37,330 nucleotides of DNA, from NCBI GenBank assembly GCA_937927845.1, contig CALFXE010000049.1, positions 1 to 37,330 of the forward strand, written 5' to 3'. This DNA is from an uncultured Paludibacter sp. GTDB lineage: Bacteria; Bacteroidota; Bacteroidia; Bacteroidales; Paludibacteraceae. The translations under genes were made by a program, and so were the position numbers. This document shows, one piece after another, positions 1 to 8,475 of this stretch (within the stretch, counting starts at the first letter, position 1; every line of letters starts with the position of its first letter). Under the pieces are notes generated by a model that worked only from the letters and a program-made list of their open reading frames with translations, was not told the DNA's origin and made no database searches.

Positions 1-2832
1 GTCACTGCAACCATAGAAAGCATCACTACCTATAGACGTTACACTATTGCCTATGATAATGGAAGTCAAACCTGTACACCTATAAAAAGCACTATTCCCG
101 ATAGTTTTCACATTATCGGGTATAGCAATAGAAGTTAAACCACTGCAACCATAGAAAGCATCACTACCTATAGAAGTTACACTATTGCCTATGATAATGG
201 AAGTCAAACCTGTACACCCATAAAAAGTACTACTCTCAATAGTTTTTAGATTATCGGGTAGAGAAATAGAAGTCAAGCCTATGCAATCGTAGAAAGCTGA
301 ACTTCCAATAGACGTTACATTATTTTCTATGGTAATGGAAGTCAAGCCTGTACAACCATAAAAAGCACTACTACCAATAGTTTGTACATTATCGGGTAGA
401 GAAATGGACGTTAAACCACTGCAACCATAGAAAGCATCACTACCTATAGACGTTACACTATTGCCTATGCTAATGGAAGTCAAGCCTGTGCAACCAGAAA
501 AAGCTGAATTTCCGATAGAAGTAACCAAATCTCCGATAGTTAGCAAAGTAAGACTTGTCTTGCCTTGGAATGGTGATGATGTTGAATAATAAGTAATATT
601 ACGACCTAAGTGTAAACTATCTATTGGACAATTTTCAAAGGCTTTAGCAGAATTATCATAAGAATTTGTTCCAAATGATAAAGCTGTTGCACCATCTTCA
701 AATATAACATCTTTCAAACCACAATTAGAAAAAGCAGAATTTCCAATTGTAGTAACCGAGCTTGGAATAATTAGTGACGTCAAACCTGTACAACCATAAA
801 AAGCACTACTACCAATAGTTTTTACCTTATTAGGTATAGCAATAGAAGTTAAGTCACTGCAACCATAGAAAGCATCACTACCTATAGACGTTACACTATT
901 GCCTATGCTAATGGAAGTCAAGCCTGTGCAACCAGAAAAAGCTGAATTTCCGATAGAAGTAACCAAATCTCCGATAGTTAGCAAAGTAAGACTTGTCTTG
1001 CCTTGGAATGGTGATGATGTTGAATAATAAGTAATATTACGACCTAAGTGTAAACTATCTATTGGACAATTTTCAAAGGCTTTAGCAGAATTATCATAAG
1101 AATTTGTTCCAAATGATAAAGCTGTTGCACCATCTTCAAATATAACATCTTTCAAACCACAATTAGAAAAAGCAGAATTTCCAATTGTAGTAACCGAGCT
1201 TGGAATAATTAGTGACGTCAAACCACTACAACCTGAGAAAGCTGAATTTTCAATAGACGTTACATTATTTCCTATGGAAGTAGAAGTCAAGCTTGTACAC
1301 CCATAAAAAGCACTACCACCAATAGACGTCACATTATTGGGCAAAGCAATGGAAGTTAAACCTGTGCAACCTGAGAAAGCTGAATTTTCAATAGTAGTAA
1401 CCAAATCTCCGATAGTTAGCAAAGTAAGACTTGTTTTGCCTTTGAATGGTGATAATCCTAACTCATAAGTAATATTGCGACCTAAGTGTAAACTCTCTAT
1501 CGGACAATTTTCAAAGGCTTTGTCAGAAGAAAAGTTTGTACCAAATGATAAAAATGATAAAGCTGTTGCACCATCTTCAAATATAACATCTTTCAAACCA
1601 CAATTCGAAAAAGCAGAAATTCCAATGGTAGTAACCGAGCTTGGAATAATTAGTGACGTCAAACCACTGCAACCTGAAAAAGCTGACCATCCAATAGACG
1701 TTATATTATCGGGTAGAGCAACGGAAGTCAAACCTGTGCAACCTGAAAAAGCTGACCATCCAATAGACGTTATATTATCGGGTAGAGCAACGGAAGTCAA
1801 ACCTGTGCAGCCTGAGAAAGCTGATTCTCCAATAGTTGTTACACCATTAGGTATGGTAATGGAAGTCAAGCCTGTACAACCACGGAAAGCATCACTACCA
1901 ATAGACTTTACACCATTGCCTATGCTAATGGAAGTTAAACCTGTGCAACCATAAAAAGTAAAACTACCAATAGATGTGACACTATTGGGCAAGGTAATAG
2001 AAGTTAAACTTGTGCAACCGTTGAAGGCTGAATCTCCTATAGATGTTACACTATTTCCTATGGTAATGGAAGTTAAGCCTGTGCAACCATAAAAAGCACC
2101 ATTACCAATAGATGTGACACTATTGGGCAAGGTAATAGAAGTTAAACTTGTGCAACCGTTGAAGGCTGAATCTCCTATAGATGTTACACTATTTCCTATG
2201 GTAATGGAAGTTAAGCCTGTGCAACCATAAAAAGCACCATTACCAATAGATGTGACACTATTTGGCACAACATAAGTACTTCCTTTAGCATTAGGATAAC
2301 AAACCAAAACTGTTTTATCTTTATTGAATAGTACGCCATCAAGTATACTATATCGCCAATTAATCTCAGCAACAATAAAGTCCTCTAAACTTGTACAGCC
2401 ACGAAAAGCATTACTATCAATAGATGTCACAATATCGGGCAAAGCAATGGAAGTTAATTTACATTCGTAAAACATATAATAGCTGATAGCATAGTTGCTT
2501 GTTGAATATGACTTGTAATAAGAACTGCCTCCACTGACAATATAACAGCCAGAAATATCAAGATTAACAAGTGAGCCGCTTGTAGGTTCTCCGTTATAAT
2601 CTCTTCCCGCCATCTCTCGAATATATCTGATATCTGTACCATTTAGTTGTCCGGTTAGCTTCAGGTCTGTTATCTGATATTTTTCAGATTGGGAAATCAT
2701 GGTCGGTAAAGTTCCTGCTGTAGCTACATTCAGGGTAATAAGCGGAGGATCATCTGCTGCCTGTATGTTGTTTGCAGTAAATAGCATCAGAGCAATCAAC
2801 AAGTACATTGATTGTAACATAGGTGTTTTCAT
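1..2832 (-). CDS. BspA-like leucine-rich-repeat surface protein (C-terminus outside window)
   Basis: This frame stays open from an ATG at 2832 to the left edge, about 944 codons, with no stop seen when read through. It begins with a signal peptide (MKTPMLQSMYLLIALMLF, cleavage probably after NNIQA). About 100 residues that do not repeat follow, then a long series of 23-residue units of the form xxLTSIxLPNSVTSIGxxAFxGC. These are the treponemal/BspA type of LRR (LRR_5 family). Every third section or so is broken by a longer non-canonical insert (LKDVIFEDGATALSF...NCPIDSLHLGRNITY). Family members are surface proteins that bind host or matrix ligands, so adhesion is an inference here. The stop codon and any T9SS or other anchoring domain lie outside the window. 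The gene starts only 14 bases after the stop of the HEAT-repeat gene, so the two may be cotranscribed. Plus-strand ORFs in this region are shadows of the repeats. Confidence 0.9.
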   Translation of the reverse strand, partial: MKTPMLQSMYLLIALMLFTANNIQAADDPPLITLNVATAGTLPTMISQSEKYQITDLKLTGQLNGTDIRYIREMAGRDYNGEPTSGSLVNLDISGCYIVSGGSSYYKSYSTSNYAISYYMFYECKLTSIALPDIVTSIDSNAFRGCTSLEDFIVAEINWRYSILDGVLFNKDKTVLVCYPNAKGSTYVVPNSVTSIGNGAFYGCTGLTSITIGNSVTSIGDSAFNGCTSLTSITLPNSVTSIGNGAFYGCTGLTSITIGNSVTSIGDSAFNGCTSLTSITLPNSVTSIGSFTFYGCTGLTSISIGNGVKSIGSDAFRGCTGLTSITIPNGVTTIGESAFSGCTGLTSVALPDNITSIGWSAFSGCTGLTSVALPDNITSIGWSAFSGCSGLTSLIIPSSVTTIGISAFSNCGLKDVIFEDGATALSFLSFGTNFSSDKAFENCPIESLHLGRNITYELGLSPFKGKTSLTLLTIGDLVTTIENSAFSGCTGLTSIALPNNVTSIGGSAFYGCTSLTSTSIGNNVTSIENSAFSGCSGLTSLIIPSSVTTIGNSAFSNCGLKDVIFEDGATALSFGTNSYDNSAKAFENCPIDSLHLGRNITYYSTSSPFQGKTSLTLLTIGDLVTSIGNSAFSGCTGLTSISIGNSVTSIGSDAFYGCSDLTSIAIPNKVKTIGSSAFYGCTGLTSLIIPSSVTTIGNSAFSNCGLKDVIFEDGATALSFGTNSYDNSAKAFENCPIDSLHLGRNITYYSTSSPFQGKTSLTLLTIGDLVTSIGNSAFSGCTGLTSISIGNSVTSIGSDAFYGCSGLTSISLPDNVQTIGSSAFYGCTGLTSITIENNVTSIGSSAFYDCIGLTSISLPDNLKTIESSTFYGCTGLTSIIIGNSVTSIGSDAFYGCSGLTSIAIPDNVKTIGNSAFYRCTGLTSIIIGNSVTSIGSDAFYGCSD
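417..1224. repeat. Two identical ~370-base blocks, 438 bases apart, inside the LRR gene
   Basis: Bases 417-786 and 855-1224 look identical by eye, giving a period of 438 bases (146 codons). Each block contains canonical LRR units plus the non-canonical insert. A third, diverged copy of the insert follows at about 1399-1665 with the same 438-base offset, later shifted by 3 bases. The lengths keep the reading frame. Confidence 0.85.
1669..1809. repeat. Perfect 69-base tandem duplication (one 23-residue LRR unit)
   Basis: The unit starting GCAACCTGAAAAAGCTGACC at 1669 recurs unchanged at 1738. This is one full LRR repeat duplicated without any base change, implying a recent event. Confidence 0.85.
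1965..2240. repeat. 138-base tandem duplication (two LRR units)
   Basis: Bases 1965-2102 and 2103-2240 are near-identical, and the first bases of a third copy follow at 2241. A similar 138-base spacing links positions 3 and 141 at the left edge. All these periods are multiples of the 69-base LRR unit. Confidence 0.8.
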
Positions 2833-2846
2833 AATGTATTATGATT

Positions 2847-3314
2847 TTATTGTAAGTTTGATATTTTTGATTTGATTTCCGAAGAAAAATTACCAATTAT
2901 ATTTTTTAACCACTTATCGAAATTCCCTTTTTTATCATGCTTGCAAACATCATATGCTTCAGGGAGTTGTTTTTCAAACAATTTAATAAATTGTTCAAAA
3001 CTAATTTGTCCTTCTATCGGCTTTAGAATTTTCTCTAATTTTTTATTTATTTGTTTTATCAGGTTCCCTTTTTTCTTTTTTGGCAACCTTACATTTTCTC
3101 CAAATGCTTGAAGCCTTAAAAAAGCTTCATGTTGAACTTCATAAACCAAATCATTAATCATTAGATGCCAAAGTATATCTACTGATTGTTGACATTTCCA
3201 TTTTCCTAATTCATCGACTGCTTTAAGACGAATATCTGCATTTGTTTTCGTTGCTGCATGTTGTTTTAATTCATCAATATTAGGTGCTACAGCTTCTTTA
3301 AAAGTATAATTCAT
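2847..3314 (-). CDS. Small HEAT-repeat protein of unknown role
   Basis: The protein has 155 residues and no signal peptide, so it is probably cytoplasmic. Residues about 12-70 form two amphipathic helix pairs typical of HEAT repeats (IRLKAVDELGKWKCQQSVDI and YEVQHEAFLRLQAFG). A basic linker (PKKKKGNLIKQINKK) leads to a helical C-terminal half that I do not recognise. HEAT folds usually mediate protein-protein contacts, and no catalytic motif is seen. The start ATG at 3314 matches the beginning of the conserved region. The stop lies 14 bases before the LRR surface-protein gene, so an operon is likely, though a functional link between the two is unknown. Base composition is like the neighbours. 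Confidence 0.7.
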   Translation of the reverse strand: MNYTFKEAVAPNIDELKQHAATKTNADIRLKAVDELGKWKCQQSVDILWHLMINDLVYEVQHEAFLRLQAFGENVRLPKKKKGNLIKQINKKLEKILKPIEGQISFEQFIKLFEKQLPEAYDVCKHDKKGNFDKWLKNIIGNFSSEIKSKISNLQ

Positions 3315-3450
3315 AATTTTATTTTTTAAAATTTAATGTGTTTTGAACCGATTATTTTACGTATTATTGATTTTGTTTTTGGATGATCTACATATGAATA
3401 TCATAATCATAGCTGATTTATTTAACATCATAAGTCTTTTATCAATTCAT

Positions 3451-3672
3451 TCATTTCCGTAAGTATTTTGCAGAATTTTTTACATCTATTTGACCTTCAA
3501 ATTGATCGATTATTACTTCTCCATGCCAACTTAGAGTTAGATTAAACAAAAAGTTTTCAGTGACTGACTTGATGAAAATCAATTTTCCTCCACTTACACC
3601 TTTTAACACTGCATTTAAACCATAAGGTTCTAATAACTCATTAATTTTTTCTAATTTCTTTTCCATAACCAT
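3451..3672 (-). CDS. Small hypothetical protein, 73 residues
   Basis: I do not recognise this protein. It starts MVMEKKLEKINELLEPYG and continues with alternating hydrophobic and polar residues suggesting one helix followed by a small beta sheet (KLIFIKSVTENFLFNLTLSW). It has no signal peptide or cysteines. Two ATGs, at 3672 and 3666, are both possible starts. A GGGGAGGTG stretch about 15-20 bases upstream could act as a ribosome site and would suit either. It is the first gene after the structured leader and terminator at 3729-3809, so it may be the gene that leader controls. A gap of 136 bases with nothing recognisable separates it from the HEAT gene downstream. Confidence 0.5.
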   Translation of the reverse strand: MVMEKKLEKINELLEPYGLNAVLKGVSGGKLIFIKSVTENFLFNLTLSWHGEVIIDQFEGQIDVKNSAKYLRK

Positions 3673-4019
3673 AAAATTTTAATTTCACCTCCCCGTTTCC
3701 CCAAAGTTCGGCATATATAAATAAAAAAGCGCAGGAAACTGTTAATGTTTTATTTGTACAAGAGGTATCCCCATACCCGTAGAAACAAATAGAACAACAG
3801 CACCTGCGCCTGTATGTATATCGAGTGAAATCGAATACAAACAAGACGCAAGCGTTTGTCGTCTATCACCTTGTTTCTACATTTGAAAATTGGGGATTTT
3901 CTTGTACAAAGTAATATCTTAAACGCTTACGTAATTTTTAAAATATTTTCTGCCTATATCAACGCTTTGGTAAATTGCAGAATTCGTGACAAATATAGAA
4001 AATAAAATTAACAAAAAAC
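3673..4019 (-). promoter_or_regulatory. Gene-free structured leader upstream of the 73-residue gene
   Basis: No convincing gene lies in this stretch; the only ORF (3641-3844) is rejected below. On the minus strand it holds a candidate promoter (CAAATATA on plus at 3990-3997), about 100 AT-rich bases, and then a set of nested inverted repeats between 3729 and 3880. An intrinsic terminator sits just before the small gene. GTAGAAACAA (plus 3779-3788) and its complement TTGTTTCTAC (3871-3880) could pair with each other. This could be an attenuating leader or the 3' end of a small RNA. Confidence 0.5.
3729..3809 (-). terminator. Long hairpin with U-run; candidate attenuator or sRNA terminator
   Basis: Read on the minus strand, GCGCAGG (3809-3803) pairs with CCTGCGC (3735-3729). 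Further stems lie inside: CTGTT with AACAG, ATTTGT with ACAAAT, and GGTAT with ATACC. TTTTTTAT follows immediately (3728-3721). A stem with consecutive helices and a run of six U fits an intrinsic terminator reading toward the 73-residue gene. The segment 3779-3788 on the 5' arm can pair instead with 3871-3880, which would exclude the outer stem. Confidence 0.6.
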
Positions 4020-4021
4020 AA
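3990..4021 (-). promoter_or_regulatory. Candidate Bacteroides-type promoter for the leader
   Basis: On the minus strand the -7 box TATATTTG lies at 3997-3990. TTG of the -33 region is at 4021-4019, with 21 bases between. The -33 region overlaps the U-tract of the neighbouring terminator. Transcription would begin near 3983 and run into the structured leader. Confidence 0.45.
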
Positions 4022-4060
4022 CAAGGAGTAAAAAAGATTAAAACTTCCTTACTCCTTGTT
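4020..4060 (-). terminator. Intrinsic terminator after the acyl-CoA ligase gene
   Basis: A perfect 12-base inverted repeat, AACAAGGAGTAA (4020-4031) and TTACTCCTTGTT (4049-4060), surrounds a 17-base loop. On the minus strand the stem is followed by a T-rich stretch (GTTTTTTGTTAATTTTATTTT). It lies 28 bases after the stop of the acyl-CoA ligase gene. Confidence 0.75.
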
Positions 4061-4087
4061 TGTTGCGATTGAAATGTCTTACCAACC

Positions 4088-5749
4088 TCAATCTTTCTTT
4101 TTCTCTTTACCTTTTACCTTGGTATATAAAAATCTCTTTATCTTTTGTGAAGCTGTTTTTTCAAAAGGAGTTTCCATAATGTCAACTCTCTTTATCTGAG
4201 AATATTTATTGAGTTTTTCATTAAGCTCTTTTGTAAAGTTTGTTTTCCAATCATGAAATTGCACTTTTTTCTCTTCAAGGATATTTTTCCAGTTGACATA
4301 ATGTTTCTCCAATGTCTCAAGATCAAGTAGAACTTTTGCAACAAGATAACCATCTTCTTCAACTACTAATGACTCCATAACATACTGATTATTATTGATA
4401 ACTGACTCAATATCTTCCGGATAAATATTTTCACCGCTTGCACTTAATATCAAATTCTTCATTCTGCCTTTGATGTACAGGCGTTGATTTTTTCCAAATT
4501 TACCATAATCGCCTGTCCTGAACCAACCATCTTCAACTATAACCTCCGACGTTGCTTCTGGATTTTTGTAATAGCCTTGCATTACGTTATCGCCTTTTGC
4601 CCATATCTCTCCTACTCCTTTTTCATTCGGCTCGTTGATTTTCAACTCTACTCCTCTGATTGCAAAGCCTGTAGATTGTAGTTTTGTCTGATGTGGCGAT
4701 GCTCCTGCCAATAATGGAGCTGTTTCGGTTAAGCCATATCCGATGGCATATGGGAATTTACCTTCTTTTAAGAATCTTTCAACACGTGCATCCAATTTTG
4801 CTCCGCCAATACCGAAGAATTTCAAACGTCCTCCAAAAGTCTGATATAGTTTTTTTCCTGCAATACTATGAATCAATAACCTAAATATTGACGTTTTATA
4901 TATCATTCTTGTAAAAGGGTCCTTTGTAAATTTTCCTTGTACCTGAACTTTATAAATTTTCTCCATTATCAAAGGAACAGATAGCATTAAAGTAGGACGA
5001 ATTTTGGCTAATGCCGGTAATAAAGCTGCTGCTGTAGGTGGTTTGTCAAGATAATAAATCGATGCACCATACATAATCGGATACAACATCCCAATCGCAT
5101 TTTCATAAGTATGAGAAAGCGGTAGAACCGACAGAAAAACATCTTCATGAGTAATTGGAAATACATCAAATGACGTTGCTGCAACAAAGACCATGTTTTT
5201 GTGAGTTAACATCACGCCTTTCGAACGACCCGTAGTTCCTGATGTGTATATTATCGCACCGGTTTCTTCTTCTTCAATATGAATATCGGGCTGCTTTACC
5301 TTAACCGGTTCTACAGAGCTTTTTATAACAGAAAAATCATCTAATTTTATGATGGTCTTAAGTGATGGATTATCAACACCTTCAACTCTTGAATACAATC
5401 TGTCGCTTACAATTAAAACTGAAGATTCAGAATGTTCAAGTACATTACTTGTTTCATCTGATGTAAAATCCGGTAAAACAGGCACTATAATAAATCCTTT
5501 CGATACAACAGCAAAAAATGCAATAACCCAATTAGGCATATTATGACTGAAAAGAGCTACTTTATCGCCTTTTTTTAATCCGTATGAAAACAACAAATCG
5601 GCTACTCTCTCAATCTCTTTACCTAATTGAGAATAACTGATTGGCTCATTATCAATAAAAGCTATTGAAGGATTATCCGGAAATGACTGCACTGCATTAT
5701 CAATCAAGGATTTTAAAGTTTGTGATTGAAGTATGATTTCTTTTTGCAT
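4088..5749 (-). CDS. Long-chain fatty-acid--CoA ligase (AMP-forming)
   Basis: This is an ANL-superfamily adenylating enzyme of 553 residues. It would activate fatty acids with ATP to an acyl-AMP and then transfer them to CoA. Motifs in order are the phosphate-binding loop YTSGTTGRSKGVMLTH (about residue 175), GYGLTETAPLLAG, the core motif DGWFRTGDYG and the hinge region RLYIKGRMKNLILSASGENIYPEDIE. The last includes the lysine-rich A8 segment typical of acyl-CoA synthetases. The longer frame would start at 5794, but the 15 extra residues are hydrophobic and not family-like, so I choose the ATG at 5749 (MQKEIIL). It has no signal peptide, and family members act at the inner face of the cytoplasmic membrane. 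It probably has its own promoter (5773-5780). Chain-length preference cannot be read from sequence. Confidence 0.9.
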   Translation of the reverse strand: MQKEIILQSQTLKSLIDNAVQSFPDNPSIAFIDNEPISYSQLGKEIERVADLLFSYGLKKGDKVALFSHNMPNWVIAFFAVVSKGFIIVPVLPDFTSDETSNVLEHSESSVLIVSDRLYSRVEGVDNPSLKTIIKLDDFSVIKSSVEPVKVKQPDIHIEEEETGAIIYTSGTTGRSKGVMLTHKNMVFVAATSFDVFPITHEDVFLSVLPLSHTYENAIGMLYPIMYGASIYYLDKPPTAAALLPALAKIRPTLMLSVPLIMEKIYKVQVQGKFTKDPFTRMIYKTSIFRLLIHSIAGKKLYQTFGGRLKFFGIGGAKLDARVERFLKEGKFPYAIGYGLTETAPLLAGASPHQTKLQSTGFAIRGVELKINEPNEKGVGEIWAKGDNVMQGYYKNPEATSEVIVEDGWFRTGDYGKFGKNQRLYIKGRMKNLILSASGENIYPEDIESVINNNQYVMESLVVEEDGYLVAKVLLDLETLEKHYVNWKNILEEKKVQFHDWKTNFTKELNEKLNKYSQIKRVDIMETPFEKTASQKIKRFLYTKVKGKEKKKD

Positions 5750-5772
5750 ATGATTTTTGTTTATATAAAATG

Positions 5773-5780
5773 CAAATATA
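5773..5780 (-). promoter_or_regulatory. Candidate -7 box for the acyl-CoA ligase gene
   Basis: TATATTTG on the minus strand matches TAnnTTTG and lies 23 bases before the chosen ATG. No good -33 TTTG is seen at 19-21 bases. Two small palindromes, GATAATTATC (5783-5792) and CAATTAATTG (5792-5801), sit just upstream and could bind a regulator. Confidence 0.45.
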
Positions 5781-5828
5781 TAGATAATTATCAATTAATT
5801 GCACATGCAACAAAATAATGTGCAATTT

Positions 5829-6533
5829 TTATTTATACAATAGAAAAATACATGGTCGTTTTTGCAAGTCAGGCAGTTTGTTTTTCCAGTTCGATAAAGA
5901 GTTTGTCTTAATATATTCATCTTTCGTAGTTATATCGGCAGCTATACAAAGTTTGATTTCAGGCTGACAGTACTTTATAATATCTTGCAGTAATTTATTG
6001 TTTCTATATGGGGTTTCAATAAATATTTGAGTTTGGTTATCTTGATAAATTCTTTTTTCGAAGATTTTGAGTATCTTGACTTTATCTTGTTCTTGAACAG
6101 GCAAATAGCCGTTAAAAGCAAAATTTTGTCCGTTAAAGCCTGATGCCATTAAAGACAAAAGTATAGAAGACGGTCCGACTAACGGCACTACCTTAATATT
6201 TTTCGATTGAGCAATTGCAACTATATCAGCACCCGGATCGGCAATAGCAGGACAACCGGCTTCGGATAGTAATCCAACATCAATGCCTTGCTTAAGTGGT
6301 TCGATAAACGTCTGTAATTCCGACTGTTGTGTATGCTTATTCAGAACAAAGAAAACGATTTCATCTATGTTTATATCCTGATTGCATTTCTTTAAAAATC
6401 TTCGAGCTGTACGAACATCTTCAACAATAAAATATTTTATTTCAGAAATGAGTTTGATGTTGAAATCGGGTAAGATATTAGTTAACTCGCTATCACCCAA
6501 CTGAGTGGGGAAAAGATACAAAATGCCTGACAT
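5829..6533 (-). CDS. RsmI-like SAM-dependent methyltransferase (tetrapyrrole-methylase fold)
   Basis: The protein has 234 residues and the two-domain fold of the tetrapyrrole/uroporphyrin methylase family. LLSEAGCPAIADPGADIV and VPLVGPSSILLSLMASG are the hallmark motifs shared with RsmI, which 2'-O-methylates C1402 of 16S rRNA. The N-terminus (ILYLFPTQLGD) differs from classical RsmI (LYVVATPIGNL). This resembles a Bacteroidota-specific paralogue group annotated only as SAM-dependent methyltransferase, so the rRNA target is inferred and no symbol is given. The gene begins 1 base after the stop of the ABC-F gene, so it is translated from the same message. Both neighbours fit a ribosome theme (ABC-F, rRNA methylation). 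Confidence 0.85.
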   Translation of the reverse strand: MSGILYLFPTQLGDSELTNILPDFNIKLISEIKYFIVEDVRTARRFLKKCNQDINIDEIVFFVLNKHTQQSELQTFIEPLKQGIDVGLLSEAGCPAIADPGADIVAIAQSKNIKVVPLVGPSSILLSLMASGFNGQNFAFNGYLPVQEQDKVKILKIFEKRIYQDNQTQIFIETPYRNNKLLQDIIKYCQPEIKLCIAADITTKDEYIKTNSLSNWKNKLPDLQKRPCIFLLYK

Positions 6534-6534
6534 A

Positions 6535-8475
6535 TTAATCTTCTTTTAATTTTTCAAGAACATCACTTAAAATTTCCCATTCATATAATTTTTGTTCCAA
6601 TTCTCTCTGTTTCTTTTGTAGCTTCATAATAAACTCGCTATCAGATGCTTTTTCCGGGTTTTGAAGTAGAAGCTCCATATTTTTAATATCCGATTCGAGA
6701 TTAGAAATCTGTAACTCCGATTCAGACACATCTTTCTCAGCTTTTCTGATTTTTTTATTTAACTCCTTACGAGCTTCATAACTAAGTTTATTTTCGGATA
6801 TGGTCTTATCTTCTTTAGTTTGATTGGTTTTCGTTTGCATTGCTGATATTTCCAATTCCTGAAGATTTTGCATCTTTTTATACTGAAGAAAATCGAAAAT
6901 ACCACCAAGATGCTCTCTCACTTTCTTGTTTCCAAACTCGTAAACCTTCGTAACCAATCCATCAAGAAACTCTCTATCATGTGAAACAATAATAGCCGTA
7001 CCATTAAAGGCTTTAATAGCTTCTTTCAGAACATCTTTCGACCTCATATCAAGATGATTGGTCGGCTCGTCAAGGATAAGTAAATTCACAGGTTCAAGCA
7101 AAAGACGAATCATGGCAAGTCGTGAACGTTCGCCACCTGACAGTACTTTCACTTTCTTGTCGGAAGCCTCGCCACCAAACATAAAAGCACCAAGTATATC
7201 TCTGATTTTAGTACGAATATCTCCAACAGCAACATAATCAATAGTCTGAAAAACAGTCAAATTCTCATCCAACAATGAAGCCTGATTTTGAGCGAAATAT
7301 CCTATTTTCACCAGATGTCCTAATTTCAGTTTGCCTGAATATTGAATTTCTTGCATAATACACTTAACGAGCGTACTTTTCCCTTCACCGTTTTTACCGA
7401 CAAAAGCAACCTTTTCTCCCCTGTTAATAATCATTCCGATATTGTCAAGAACAAGATGACTGCCATATGCTTTGGAGAGATGTTCAATTTCAATCGGAAT
7501 AATGCCGGAGTGAGGCGCAGGAGGAAATTTCAGATTTAATCTTGAATTATCTTCCTGATCAATTTCAATCCTTTCGATTTTCTCTAACTGTTTGATACGA
7601 GACTGAACCTGAACAGCTTTTGTAGCTTTGTAGCGAAATCTTTCAATAAAATCCTCAGTATCCTGAATCATTTTCTGCTGATTTTCATAAGCTCGTAATT
7701 GTTGTTCGTAACGTTCCTTTCTTAACTCAACATATTTTGAATAATTCACAGGATAATCGTAAATTTTCCCCAGAGATATTTCTATAGTACGCGTTGTAAC
7801 CGCATCGATAAACGCCTTGTCGTGTGAAACAAGCACCACCGCACTTCCGGAATTAATCAGAAAAGACTCCAACCATTGAATCGACTCTATATCCAAATGA
7901 TTTGTAGGTTCGTCAAGCAACAGCAACTCAGGTCTTTGCAGAATAATTTTTGCAAGTTCGATTCTCATCCTCCATCCACCACTAAACTCAGCACACTGTC
8001 GCGAGAAATCAGTACGATTAAAGCCTAAGCCTACCAATGTTTTCTCGATTTCAGCCTGATAGTTACCATTATCGATTATTTGTAAATATTCTTGCTGATG
8101 TGTCAGTTTATCAATAATCCTCAGATATTCATCGCTGTCATAATCTGTACGATTTGCAAGTTCCGAACTTAAGTTATTGATTTCTACTTGTAATTCTTTG
8201 ATATGTTCAAATGCTTTTTCCGCTTCCTGTATTACGGTAGTACCCTCATTATGAATCATATGCTGAGGTAAATAGCCTATGGTCAAATCTTTAGGCATTG
8301 ATATATTACCTTTGGCAGGCGACATTTTACCAGCTATCAACTTCAATAAGGTAGTCTTGCCCGCACCATTTTTACCTACAAGAGCAATTCTATCCTTCGA
8401 ATTAATTAAGAAGCTAATATCATCAAACAAAGGAGTACCTCCAAACTCAACCCTTAACTGCTCAATTGAAATCAT
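6535..8475 (-). CDS. ABC-F family ATPase (duplicated ATP-binding cassette, no membrane domain)
   Basis: The protein has 646 residues and two nucleotide-binding domains. NBD1 has Walker A GKNGAGKTT (residues 35-42), signature FSGGWRMRIELAK (about 165) and Walker B LLLLDEPTNHLD (about 185). NBD2 has GKNGEGKST, LSGGERSRLAMIRLL, LLILDEPTNHLD and SHDREFLD. An arginine- and lysine-rich linker joins them (RFRYKATKAVQVQSRIKQLE), and a C-terminal coiled coil of about 90 residues follows. Linker plus coiled coil place it with the Uup/YfmR/YdiF group of translation factors that act at the ribosomal E site. There is no transmembrane segment, so it is not a transporter. ATG overlaps the stop of the upstream dehydratase gene by four bases (ATGA), showing translational coupling. 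A role as an antibiotic-resistance ABC-F is possible but not indicated. Confidence 0.92.
   Translation of the reverse strand: MISIEQLRVEFGGTPLFDDISFLINSKDRIALVGKNGAGKTTLLKLIAGKMSPAKGNISMPKDLTIGYLPQHMIHNEGTTVIQEAEKAFEHIKELQVEINNLSSELANRTDYDSDEYLRIIDKLTHQQEYLQIIDNGNYQAEIEKTLVGLGFNRTDFSRQCAEFSGGWRMRIELAKIILQRPELLLLDEPTNHLDIESIQWLESFLINSGSAVVLVSHDKAFIDAVTTRTIEISLGKIYDYPVNYSKYVELRKERYEQQLRAYENQQKMIQDTEDFIERFRYKATKAVQVQSRIKQLEKIERIEIDQEDNSRLNLKFPPAPHSGIIPIEIEHLSKAYGSHLVLDNIGMIINRGEKVAFVGKNGEGKSTLVKCIMQEIQYSGKLKLGHLVKIGYFAQNQASLLDENLTVFQTIDYVAVGDIRTKIRDILGAFMFGGEASDKKVKVLSGGERSRLAMIRLLLEPVNLLILDEPTNHLDMRSKDVLKEAIKAFNGTAIIVSHDREFLDGLVTKVYEFGNKKVREHLGGIFDFLQYKKMQNLQELEISAMQTKTNQTKEDKTISENKLSYEARKELNKKIRKAEKDVSESELQISNLESDIKNMELLLQNPEKASDSEFIMKLQKKQRELEQKLYEWEILSDVLEKLKED

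Noticed and set aside
1475..1954. Plus-strand ORF of 159 residues with repeats (PVQPEKADHPIDV)
   Set aside because: It lies antisense to the LRR gene and mirrors its 69-base periodicity; it has no signal or plausible start context.
1..2240. Regular repeats considered as a CRISPR array
   Set aside because: Units are 69-base in-frame coding repeats without unique spacers of constant length; they translate to LRRs.
3641..3844. 67-residue minus-strand ORF
   Set aside because: It overlaps the 73-residue gene, runs through the hairpin-rich leader, and has an implausible cysteine- and arginine-rich start.
3721..3985. Leader considered as 6S RNA, tmRNA or retron RNA
   Set aside because: No tmRNA ends, no reverse-transcriptase gene nearby, and no convincing long 6S-type rod with central bubble; left as an unassigned structured leader.
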